NCBI GenBank assembly: GCA_964567785.1
Contig: CAZMOK010000030.1
Span: 1-33,155 of the forward strand
Length of the DNA stretch: 33,155 bases
Origin: CAZMOK01 sp964567785
Lineage (GTDB): Bacteria > Bacteroidota > Bacteroidia > Bacteroidales > JAGOPY01
Reading direction: 5' to 3'
In this document: positions 9,938 through 17,857 of the stretch, piece by piece
Layout: each line of letters starts with the position of its first letter
Position numbering within the stretch: position 1 is the first letter of the stretch
Position numbers and translations under genes: made by a program
The notes under the pieces: generated by a model
Told to the model about the DNA's origin: nothing
The model's input: the letters and a program-made list of their open reading frames with translations, nothing else
Database searches by the model: none

Positions 9938-12900
9938 ATGAAAAAAGCTATTTTTATTTTATTGTTAGGCGTGATTGCGGCTTTTACTGTTGCAGCGCAG
10001 GATGAGGCCAGGCTGCTGAGGTTCCCGGCCATTTACGGCGACCAGGTAGTTTTCACCTATGCGGGTGATCTCTATACAGTGGACAAAGCCGGTGGGGTTG
10101 CCAGGAAAATGACCAATCACAAAGGATATGAAATGTTTGCACGTTTCTCTCCCGACGGCAGTGCACTTGCATTTACAGCACAGTATGACGGTAACACGGA
10201 AGTGTACACAATGCCCGCCACGGGTGGCGTGCCTGCCAGGCTGACTTATACAGCAACCCTCGGAAGGGATGATATTTCCGACAGGATGGGCCCCAACAAT
10301 ATTGTGATGGCCTGGACAAACGACGGAAATGAGATCGTTTACCGTTCAAGGAAACAGTCCTTTAATTCTTTCGTTGGCCAGTTGTTCAAAGTAAATGTCA
10401 ACGGAGGCCTTTCAGAGCAATTGCCTCTTTCTACCGGTGGTTTCTGTTCTTATTCACCCGATGGGAAAAAACTGGCCTTTAACAGGGTGTTCCGTGAATT
10501 CCGTACCTGGAAATATTACAAAGGTGGAATGGCCGACGATATCCGGATCTTTGACTTTGAAACCGGTGAAGTTTCTGTCATAACCGATAACGAGGCACAG
10601 GACATTTTCCCGATGTGGTGGGAAGACAAGATCTATTTCCTGTCGAACCGTGACCGCATCATGAACCTGTTCGTTTATGACCTGAATACTGAAGAGACAA
10701 CCAAACTTACGGATTACGAAAACTACGACATCAAGTTCCCCTCGCTGGGCGACGGGCAGATCATATACGAAAACGGAGGCTTCATCTATGTTTATGATAT
10801 TGACACAGAGGAGATAAGCAAAGTAGAGGTGGTCATTGCCGAAGATTTCTTTTCAGGAAGGAATGAAATCAAGGATGCCTCAGAATTCATCAACACAGCA
10901 GGGATATCACCCGATGGTAAAAGAATAGTGTTCGGCGCCCGCGGTGATGTTTTTACGGTACCTGCCGAATCGGGGGTTACGCGAAACCTTACCGAAACTC
11001 CAGGTGTACATGAAAGGGATGCCAAATGGTCACCCGATGGCAAGTGGATCGCATATGTTTCGGATGCCACCGGCGAATTCGAGATATATATTGAGCCCCA
11101 GGACGGTATGGGCGAAGCCATCCGACTGACTGAGAACGCAGATACCTATAAGTTCGACATAGCATGGTCGCCCGACAGCAAGAAGATCATGTGGAGCGAC
11201 AAAAAGCTAAGGCTGCAGTATGTTGACATTGACTCAAAGAAAGTCACCCTGGTGGGCCAGGAGGACGTTTGGGAATACTTCAACTTCAACTGGTCGCCCG
11301 ATTCCAAATGGATAGTCTACACGGCTATTGACCCGTACTTCATCGGCAGGGTGATGCTCTATAATGTCGATACTGAAGAGAAGTACGAAGTTACAGGCGA
11401 ATGGTATACATCAAGCGGAGCTTCATTCAGCAGGGATGGTAAGTACATTGTTTTTACATCCGACAGGGATTTCAACCCGATATACAGCCAGACCGAATGG
11501 AACCATGCTTACAGCAATATGTCGAGGATCTACCTCGTGCCTCTTTCGAAAGAAACTCCTAATCCTTTCGCACCTGAAAATGATGAGGTTGAAATAAAGG
11601 AGGATGCTGAAGATAACGGGGACGACAAGAAGAAGGATGATGAAGGGGAAGACGAAGGAAAAATGAAAGTTGATCCGGAAGGATTGATGGACAGGATCAT
11701 TGGAGTACCCGTAAGCCCTTCGAATTACTATAGCGTAACCTGTGTTGACGATAAACTCTATTATAACGAATCTAAGCAGGGCGGTGATGGGATGAAACTC
11801 AAGATGTACGACCTGGAGAAGGAAAAGGAAACGGAACTTGCCGACGGAATGAGGTTCCAGATCTCGGCAGACGGTAAAAAGATGCTGGTGAAAAAAGGTA
11901 AGAAGTATGCTGTGATAGACCTTCCATCATCTAAGATCAAGCCCGGTAAGTATGCCGACCTTTCGAACATGAAGGTGTATGTTGACTTCAGGAAAGAGTG
12001 GGAACAGATCTACAACGAAGCCTGGAGGCAGATGCGCGATTTCTTTTATGTAGAAAATATGCACGGCGTAAACTGGGAAGCTATGCGCGATAAATATGCT
12101 GTATTGCTTCCCTATGTGAACAACCGCAATGATCTGAATTACCTGATCGGTGAGCTGATCGGCGAACTGAACGTTGGCCATGCATACATCAGCGGCGGCG
12201 ATAAGCCAAAACCGGAAAGGATCAAGACAGGGCTCCTTGGCGCAAAGCTTGAAAAAGATGGATCAGGATATTTCATTGTGGAAGAGATACTGGAAGGCCA
12301 GAACTGGGACAAGAAAATGCGTTCTCCACTTACCGAGATCGGTGTGGATGTGAAAGTAGGGGAATACATAATCTCCGTCAACGGTAAGCCCACCGACGAG
12401 ATGACGGATATCTATGCCTCACTGGTAGGTAAGGCAGGGGACCAGATCCTCCTGAAGATCAATGATGAGCCCGAGGAAGAAGGCGCGCGTGAAGTGATCG
12501 TTGTTCCCATAGGAGATGAAGCCGATCTGTACTATTTCAACTGGGTGAGGGATAACATTGCTTATGTGAACGAAAAGACAGACGGCCAGGTTGGATACAT
12601 CCACATCCCCGACATGGGCCCCGGCGGTCTTAATGAGTTCGTGAAGCATTTCTATCCCCAATTGAAGAAGAAAGCCCTTATCATCGACGACAGGGGCAAC
12701 GGTGGCGGAAATGTATCACCGATGATCATAGAACGGCTGAGAAGGAAACTTACAAGGTCGAACATGGCAAGGAACATCACTGTTCCAGGACACACCCCGC
12801 GCCAGATGATGCTGGGACCCATGGTTTGCCTTATCAACCAGTACTCTGCTTCCGATGGTGACCTGTTCCCGTATTCGTTCAAGAAGCACAACCTTGGAAA

Positions 12901-13192
12901 AGTTATTGGCGTGACCACCTGGGGTGGCGTTGTCGGGATCAGGGGATCGCTGCCTTTCATTGACGGCGGGGATATGAGGAAACCGGAATTCGCATCCTAT
13001 TCTGCCGAAGTAAGCAAATGGATCATCGAGGGTATCGGCGTTGAACCCGATATCTGGGTTGATAACGACCCGCACCAGGAATACCTGGGTAAGGATGCCC
13101 AGCTCGATAAAGCCATCGAAGTGATACTTGAAGAGTTGGAAGACTACGAAACGGTCCCGGACATTCCGGAACCGCCGGATAAGAGTAAATAG
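9938..13192 (+). CDS. Tricorn-like S41 peptidase, exported
   Basis: A 1084-residue periplasmic or outer-membrane-facing homologue of tricorn protease, which trims oligopeptides. I place the start at the ATG at 9938 because it gives MKK plus a signal peptide ending AAQ; a TTG nine bases upstream merely extends this. Residues about 25-545 are WD40/PD40-type beta-propeller repeats with recurring SPDGK and SPDSK turns. A highly acidic Asp/Glu/Lys linker follows (about 550-575). The C-terminal half holds the tricorn core domain, a PDZ domain (about 765-860) and the S41 catalytic domain. Likely catalytic residues are His748 in VGHAY and the serine of NQYSASDGD (Ser970 or Ser972). The stop codon TAG lies in a heptamer array, and a terminator follows. 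Confidence 0.93.
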   Translation: MKKAIFILLLGVIAAFTVAAQDEARLLRFPAIYGDQVVFTYAGDLYTVDKAGGVARKMTNHKGYEMFARFSPDGSALAFTAQYDGNTEVYTMPATGGVPARLTYTATLGRDDISDRMGPNNIVMAWTNDGNEIVYRSRKQSFNSFVGQLFKVNVNGGLSEQLPLSTGGFCSYSPDGKKLAFNRVFREFRTWKYYKGGMADDIRIFDFETGEVSVITDNEAQDIFPMWWEDKIYFLSNRDRIMNLFVYDLNTEETTKLTDYENYDIKFPSLGDGQIIYENGGFIYVYDIDTEEISKVEVVIAEDFFSGRNEIKDASEFINTAGISPDGKRIVFGARGDVFTVPAESGVTRNLTETPGVHERDAKWSPDGKWIAYVSDATGEFEIYIEPQDGMGEAIRLTENADTYKFDIAWSPDSKKIMWSDKKLRLQYVDIDSKKVTLVGQEDVWEYFNFNWSPDSKWIVYTAIDPYFIGRVMLYNVDTEEKYEVTGEWYTSSGASFSRDGKYIVFTSDRDFNPIYSQTEWNHAYSNMSRIYLVPLSKETPNPFAPENDEVEIKEDAEDNGDDKKKDDEGEDEGKMKVDPEGLMDRIIGVPVSPSNYYSVTCVDDKLYYNESKQGGDGMKLKMYDLEKEKETELADGMRFQISADGKKMLVKKGKKYAVIDLPSSKIKPGKYADLSNMKVYVDFRKEWEQIYNEAWRQMRDFFYVENMHGVNWEAMRDKYAVLLPYVNNRNDLNYLIGELIGELNVGHAYISGGDKPKPERIKTGLLGAKLEKDGSGYFIVEEILEGQNWDKKMRSPLTEIGVDVKVGEYIISVNGKPTDEMTDIYASLVGKAGDQILLKINDEPEEEGAREVIVVPIGDEADLYYFNWVRDNIAYVNEKTDGQVGYIHIPDMGPGGLNEFVKHFYPQLKKKALIIDDRGNGGGNVSPMIIERLRRKLTRSNMARNITVPGHTPRQMMLGPMVCLINQYSASDGDLFPYSFKKHNLGKVIGVTTWGGVVGIRGSLPFIDGGDMRKPEFASYSAEVSKWIIEGIGVEPDIWVDNDPHQEYLGKDAQLDKAIEVILEELEDYETVPDIPEPPDKSK

Positions 13193-13220
13193 TAAACAGT
13201 AGATAGTAGATAATAGATAT
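13186..13220 (+). repeat. Heptamer repeat starting at the S41 peptidase stop codon
   Basis: Five tandem 7-base units (13186, 13193, 13200, 13207, 13214) with consensus TAGATAG. The gene's TAG stop (13190-13192) ends the first unit. Stop triplets recur once or twice per unit, so all three frames are closed within 20 bases. Confidence 0.8.
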
Positions 13221-13222
13221 GG

Positions 13223-13263
13223 GAAGCGTGGCACCTGTGGAAAGGGGCTGCGCTTCTTTTTTT
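13223..13263 (+). terminator. Probable intrinsic terminator after the S41 peptidase gene
   Basis: GAAGCG (13223-13228) pairs with CGCTTC (13251-13256) and seven T bases follow (13257-13263). The 22-base loop can add a small inner CCT/AGG pairing. It lies 30 bases past the stop codon. Confidence 0.6.
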
Positions 13264-13301
13264 ACAGGGTGTTCTATTAATCAAAGGTCCCCTGAATTGA
13301 C

Positions 13302-13309
13302 TATATTTG
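13302..13309 (+). promoter_or_regulatory. -7 box of pdxH
   Basis: TATATTTG matches TAnnTTTG exactly. It lies just after the terminator and 33 bases before the pdxH ATG, giving a leader of about 27 bases. No clear TTG lies at -33. It argues against the in-frame TTG at 13307, which would sit inside the promoter box. Confidence 0.5.
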
Positions 13310-13342
13310 AACAAGCAAGACCTTAGCTTGTTTTTTCAGGCA

Positions 13343-13984
13343 ATGGACCAGGAGAACATTTCAAATATCAGGAAGGAATACCGCAAGGCAGAACTCAATA
13401 AAGCAGTTTCCGGTAACGACCCGGTGGCTTTTTTTGAGAAATGGTTCAAGGAGGTGATCAATAGCGGGATTGAAGAGCCCAATGCCATGATCCTGTCAAC
13501 GGTCTCTTCTTCAGGGAAGCCCTCATCACGGACTGTCCTTTTAAAAGGCCTGGTCGATGGCCGTTTTATTTTTTACACCAATTACAATAGCAGGAAAGGA
13601 AAAGAGATTGAAAGTAACCAGGATGTCGCTGTGCTCTTTTTCTGGATGGAACTTGAGCGGCAGGTGAGGGTTGAGGGCACTGCACGGAAACTGGATCCCA
13701 AGCGATCAGACAGTTACTTCAAGTCACGTCCTGCCATCAGCCAGGTAAGCGCCATAATATCGCCGCAGAGCGAAGTCGTTCCCAACAGGGAGCATCTTGA
13801 GAAAATAAGGGAAAAGTATCTTTCGGAGAACAAGGAAAACTACAAAAGGCCCGAATTCTGGGGCGGTTACGAGATCACCCCGGAATATTTTGAATTCTGG
13901 CAGGGCAGGCGCGGAAGGCTTCACGACAGGATCTCCTTTTCCAGGGAAGGGGAGGGCTGGAAATCTTTCAGGCTTGCCCCTTGA
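13343..13984 (+). CDS. pdxH: Pyridoxamine/pyridoxine 5'-phosphate oxidase
   Basis: An FMN-dependent oxidase that makes pyridoxal 5'-phosphate from pyridoxine or pyridoxamine phosphate, the last step of B6 synthesis and salvage; a cytoplasmic homodimer. From the ATG at 13343 it has 213 residues, the usual family size, and starts MDQENISNIRKEYRKAEL, as PdxH proteins do. Family landmarks include PNAMILSTVSSSGKPSSRTVLLKG, FYTNYNSRKGKEI (FMN phosphate contacts), the SRPAISQVSAIISPQSEVV loop, and the C-terminus WQGRRGRLHDR ending in RLAP. It has its own -7 box and lies after a terminator, so it is probably transcribed separately from the S41 gene. Its stop codon directly abuts the stop of the convergent leucine-rich-repeat gene. 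Confidence 0.96.
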   Translation: MDQENISNIRKEYRKAELNKAVSGNDPVAFFEKWFKEVINSGIEEPNAMILSTVSSSGKPSSRTVLLKGLVDGRFIFYTNYNSRKGKEIESNQDVAVLFFWMELERQVRVEGTARKLDPKRSDSYFKSRPAISQVSAIISPQSEVVPNREHLEKIREKYLSENKENYKRPEFWGGYEITPEYFEFWQGRRGRLHDRISFSREGEGWKSFRLAP

Positions 13985-14743
13985 TCATCTGATCTTATAT
14001 TCTACTTTGGTCCATGGCATCGCGCTTATCAGGCTGTCGATATTTTTCAGCGGAATTGGATTGTCCCTGAGGTTCAAGGTCCTCAGATTCTTGAGTTGGA
14101 TTATTTCATAGGGTATGGAATACAGGTTATTTCCCTCAAGATCAAGGACTTTAAGGTTTTCCATCTTTCCGATTTCCGGATCCAGGTAGCCGATTTTATT
14201 CTCATCCAGCTTTAATACCTTCAATTGTTTCATTGAATAAAGTTCCTCAGGGATTTTAGTTACCTGGTTATGGCCAAAGTGTAATTCTTCAATCTTGGGG
14301 TTGGTAAGCAATTGTGTCGGGATTTCCGTAATCTGATTATGATCAAATATAACACGTTTCAGGTTTTCTATCCTGAGAACTACCGGTGGTACCTGAGTGA
14401 ACTCATTACGTGCAACATAGACATCCTGCAAATAGATCATTTCACCTAAATAATCAGGTAATTCAGATAAATTGTTCCAGGTAAGTTCAAGTATGTTAAG
14501 ATATTTGAGCCTTGCCACTTTATCAGGGACTCTCGTGAGCTTTTTGTTGAAGATCACGATTTTGTATACACTGTCGGGGTTTTCCATAGCCTCATCAAGA
14601 GAGCGATAGGTAGGAAGCATATACAATTCATCAAGGCTGAAGAGAAGGTCCTCGTCAAATCTGTCGTATTCAATTTTATAAGTACAGTTATTATTCAGAG
14701 CTGCGATAAGGATCAACAAGCTCAATAATCTGATCAGTTTCAT
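13985..14743 (-). CDS. Leucine-rich-repeat protein, exported
   Basis: A 252-residue protein with an N-terminal hydrophobic signal (about 1-16) and a cysteine at 20 (LNNNC). That is a poor lipobox, so lipidation is uncertain. From about residue 65 to the end there are seven or so leucine-rich repeats of about 23 residues with the pattern L-x-x-L-x-L-x-x-N-x-L-x-x-I/L-P. The result would be a curved solenoid for binding a protein or glycan outside the cytoplasm. No enzyme domain is present and the partner is unknown. It follows the TonB-dependent receptor on the same strand after a 118-base gap that holds a -7 box, so it may be transcribed alone. The AGGAG at 14744-14748 (complement) next to the ATG is unusually strong for this phylum. 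Confidence 0.8.
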   Translation of the reverse strand: MKLIRLLSLLILIAALNNNCTYKIEYDRFDEDLLFSLDELYMLPTYRSLDEAMENPDSVYKIVIFNKKLTRVPDKVARLKYLNILELTWNNLSELPDYLGEMIYLQDVYVARNEFTQVPPVVLRIENLKRVIFDHNQITEIPTQLLTNPKIEELHFGHNQVTKIPEELYSMKQLKVLKLDENKIGYLDPEIGKMENLKVLDLEGNNLYSIPYEIIQLKNLRTLNLRDNPIPLKNIDSLISAMPWTKVEYKIR

Positions 14744-14758
14744 CTCCTAAAATTTTTA

Positions 14759-14766
14759 CAAAATTA
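14759..14766 (-). promoter_or_regulatory. Candidate -7 box of the leucine-rich-repeat gene
   Basis: The minus strand reads TAATTTTG, an exact TAnnTTTG match 15 bases before the ATG. A TTTG lies upstream but at a 26-base spacing, too far for a good -33 element. Confidence 0.35.
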
Positions 14767-14861
14767 CATATTGCTGAGCTTGAATAATTCTTCAAATCAA
14801 AGATCCGGCATACTTTAGATATACCAGACTCAGGATCTGTGCAATTAAGCCAGTTTGTATT

Positions 14862-17765
14862 CTAGAAAAGTGAATAGCTGAAGGAAACCTTAAAATGGAA
14901 TCCGGGACTCAGCCTTTCGAAGAACTGGTCTGTTGCATTATATGATTGAAATACCGTCTCTTCTTTCTGGTTAAGGATATTTTCAACCCTCAATCCGAGC
15001 GATATCCTCTGATCTTTTCCAAATCTTTTGGTAGCGTTGAAATTCAGGCTATGGAAGGGGGTTGTATAAACATCAGGCCTGTCAACGATACCAACATAGA
15101 GCAGGGTTTCTCCCTTTACATTGTAATAGAACCCTGCCTGGAAACCGTTCCAGAATCCCGATTCCCCGCCGTCATAAGCAAGTCCTGCATTGATAATGTA
15201 GGGTGACTGCCCGGCCATGTCCCTGTACTCGTCGATGGTTTGCCCTGTGCGTGCATTCTCTACCCTGGACTGAAACTCAGTCGGGCTGAGTTTTATCCTC
15301 GATTCTGTAATTGTGACATTCAATGTGGCACGGAAATTATTCAGGGCATTAATGAAGTTACCAAGGGCGAGCCTTACTTCTGCCTCTGCCCCAAATACTT
15401 CTCCATCGCCTACGTTCCTTGGCTGGAAGGCTCCGGTTTGAGTGGCATATTGGACAATTTCTATTGGCCTCAGAAACTGTTTATAGAATCCACTAAGTGA
15501 AAACATCTGACCGTTCTGCTGGAACAGTTCCCAGCGGACATCAAAATTGTGAATGTCAGTAGTTGTGAGGTTTCCGTCCCAATAAACGATTGTATCATTT
15601 CCCTGGACGAATCCATCGAAGAACAGGCCGCCCACGAAAGTCCGGCTCGTGATCGGATCGTAGATCTCGGCATAGGACAATTCTTTGAACGAGGGCCTGG
15701 CTATGGTTTTCGAATAGGATGCCCTGACGTTCATGTTTTCATTAACTGTAAATACGAGGTTGACAGAAGGGAAGAAGTCCAGTTTGTCAAGGACCACATC
15801 ATTATCAAGTACATTGGCACCAAGCTGATCTTGCCCGGTATATCGCTGAATGTAGTTTTCAGCCCTTACCCCGACAATTGCCTTTAACCAGTTCATCAAC
15901 CACAGATCTGCAGAAACATAGGCAGCGGCATAACTTACGCTTGAGTTGAAGGAATTCGGGTTATTGGGAACAAAACGCGCTTCGTAAGTAGTTCCCTTTG
16001 TCTCATCTTCACCATTTAAGGGCCATAAATTCTCATCAAAAAACAATTCATTCGGATTTCCGATAAGAGGAACACCCCTGATATTTAGTGCATAGCTAAG
16101 AATTTCGTAATCCCGCTCTTTATAAGTGTAGGCACCGCCAAATTTAATGTTTGATTTCCTTGCCTGTATGTCAAAGTCTCTTGTTGCATGAACTATACCG
16201 GCAAGGTTTATCTCATTAAGGTCTCGCCAGATCCTTTCCGGAAAACCCACTTCAGTTCCAATAGCGGGTGTTCCGTCACGGTCTTCATAACGTGTAAAAC
16301 GGATATCCGGATCTCTGATCAGGGCCAGGGTTGGTGATACTTTCCAGGTCATTTCCCATTTAGCATCATTGAACTTATGAACCCCTGATATCAGTACATT
16401 GGTGATAGAACGCTGACCGTAATCGAGGTTATACTGGTCTGCATCGAATACCGACCCCTGGTCGGAACCCTGGTAATAGAACTGACCCGCCCTGCTTTCA
16501 CCATTTTGAAGTTGCATTAATTTAATAGCATACTTGGAGTTCAGGGTTTTTACAGCGAAGCCTGCAAGACCGCTAAGCAATACACTTTGCGTGCCGTAGT
16601 CGCCGAACTGAAATTCACGCCGTTCCATTTCATAGTTGCTGGGATTTGCAGAAAGGCCATACCTTCCGAACTCAGCATCTTTATAGAATTCGGTATTGAA
16701 TTTATAAGATATTGCAAATTCATAGCCCAGTGTTACATTTTCCATGGGCTTTTGGTTTCCGATTGAAAAATCCAGACTGAAATCCATTAAACTTGTTTGC
16801 TTCGAAGGACCCATAACAGGGTTGAAGCCCTCAAGGATATCTCTGTACCTCAGGGCTTTTTGCCCGTTAGGATTCCCAACAACCTCTGAGAAAAAAGGAA
16901 CATTTTCAGTGGCTGGGATTGCCCTTGTCCCGTCATCAAATCCCAGGAAATCAGTACTTCCTCCTTCATAGGAAAGGAAATTTGAGTTGAAATGCATCTG
17001 TGGATTAAAGCCCACAGAGCCGCCAACTTTACCGATCTTTTGATCGGGGAAATCCTTTGTGTTGATATCGATAACCCCGCCCGTAAAGTCGGCAGGAAGA
17101 TCTGCGCTGAAAGATTTATGGACAAGAATATTGTCTATGATATTTGTGGGAAACAGATCCATCTGGAGAGAATTCCTGTCGGGGTCCAGACCTGGGATAT
17201 CCACACCGTTCAATATTGTTTTGGTGTACCTGTCCCCAAGTCCGCGTACATAAACATATTTTCCGCCTTCAACAGAAACACCGGTTACTCGTTTCATGGA
17301 AGATGCTGCATCGCTGTCGCCTATTTTCCTGAATGCTGAGGCCGATATTCCGTCAATGACGTTTGCTGACTTCTTTTTTATCGTCGAAAGGGCATTTTCC
17401 GTATTCCTCACAGCCTGGGCCGTAATTACCACTTCGCCGAGTTCAACAGTTTCTTCTTTCATGTAAATATTATCAAGAAGGCTCACATCACCGGCACTAA
17501 TTTCAATGTTTTCTATTGTCAGGGTTTCATATGATATATATGAAAGCTTCAGGTTGTATATTCCGGGTGCGACGGAGATACTGAACTTTCCATCAAGATC
17601 GGTCAGGGTGCCGGTGGTTGTCCCTTCAACCAGTATCTGAACCCCGGGAAGGGATTCGCCGATAGCTTCATCAAATACAGTTCCCCTGATGAAACCATTC
17701 TGGGCATCTGCTCCTGTGCTGATCAGAAGAAAGAATAAGGTTAAAGAAAATATCAATGATCGCAT
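14862..17765 (-). CDS. TonB-dependent outer-membrane receptor with carboxypeptidase-like N-terminal domain
   Basis: A 967-residue outer-membrane transporter energised by TonB/ExbBD. Signal peptide 1-21 (ending ADAQ); a CarboxypepD_reg-like beta-sandwich at about 25-105 (GFIRGTVFDEAIGESLPGV); a plug domain at about 125-245, including VEGGKYVYVRGLGDRY and LNGVDIPGLDPDR; then a 22-strand barrel to the end. The last residues are aromatic and end in Phe, the usual BAM signal. The substrate is not stated by the sequence. The gene follows a beta-helix surface lipoprotein gene by 92 bases, with a strong hairpin in between. No SusD-like gene is present. In Bacteroidota, receptors of this type paired with such lipoproteins often sit near phosphate-response genes, so phosphate or an organophosphate is a plausible but unproven cargo. 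Confidence 0.93.
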   Translation of the reverse strand: MRSLIFSLTLFFLLISTGADAQNGFIRGTVFDEAIGESLPGVQILVEGTTTGTLTDLDGKFSISVAPGIYNLKLSYISYETLTIENIEISAGDVSLLDNIYMKEETVELGEVVITAQAVRNTENALSTIKKKSANVIDGISASAFRKIGDSDAASSMKRVTGVSVEGGKYVYVRGLGDRYTKTILNGVDIPGLDPDRNSLQMDLFPTNIIDNILVHKSFSADLPADFTGGVIDINTKDFPDQKIGKVGGSVGFNPQMHFNSNFLSYEGGSTDFLGFDDGTRAIPATENVPFFSEVVGNPNGQKALRYRDILEGFNPVMGPSKQTSLMDFSLDFSIGNQKPMENVTLGYEFAISYKFNTEFYKDAEFGRYGLSANPSNYEMERREFQFGDYGTQSVLLSGLAGFAVKTLNSKYAIKLMQLQNGESRAGQFYYQGSDQGSVFDADQYNLDYGQRSITNVLISGVHKFNDAKWEMTWKVSPTLALIRDPDIRFTRYEDRDGTPAIGTEVGFPERIWRDLNEINLAGIVHATRDFDIQARKSNIKFGGAYTYKERDYEILSYALNIRGVPLIGNPNELFFDENLWPLNGEDETKGTTYEARFVPNNPNSFNSSVSYAAAYVSADLWLMNWLKAIVGVRAENYIQRYTGQDQLGANVLDNDVVLDKLDFFPSVNLVFTVNENMNVRASYSKTIARPSFKELSYAEIYDPITSRTFVGGLFFDGFVQGNDTIVYWDGNLTTTDIHNFDVRWELFQQNGQMFSLSGFYKQFLRPIEIVQYATQTGAFQPRNVGDGEVFGAEAEVRLALGNFINALNNFRATLNVTITESRIKLSPTEFQSRVENARTGQTIDEYRDMAGQSPYIINAGLAYDGGESGFWNGFQAGFYYNVKGETLLYVGIVDRPDVYTTPFHSLNFNATKRFGKDQRISLGLRVENILNQKEETVFQSYNATDQFFERLSPGFHFKVSFSYSLF

Positions 17766-17797
17766 GGCTTGGGAATTATTGGATTTAAAACTAACAT

Positions 17798-17836
17798 AAT
17801 AAAACTCGCAGATTACCGGAACCTGCGAGCTTTATT
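17798..17836 (-). terminator. Strong intercistronic hairpin between lipoprotein and receptor genes
   Basis: Two 14-base arms (17798-17811 and 17823-17836) pair with a single G-U wobble around an 11-base loop. On the minus strand the 3' arm ends in TTTTATT. It lies 21 bases after the lipoprotein stop and 32 bases before the receptor ATG. It may be a partial terminator or a stabiliser that sets the lipoprotein:receptor ratio. Confidence 0.65.
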
Positions 17837-17857
17837 AGAATTCATACGAGTTATTTT

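Noticed and set aside
9929..9940. TTG start for the S41 peptidase, with AATTTTTG (9924-9931) as its -7 box
   Set aside because: The ATG at 9938 gives a standard MKK signal peptide. The box has a mismatch and would put the transcript start on the ATG itself.
12716..13234. Minus-strand reading frame of 172 codons opposite the S41 peptidase
   Set aside because: It overlaps the conserved catalytic domain on the other strand and starts within the heptamer/terminator region. No recognisable protein.
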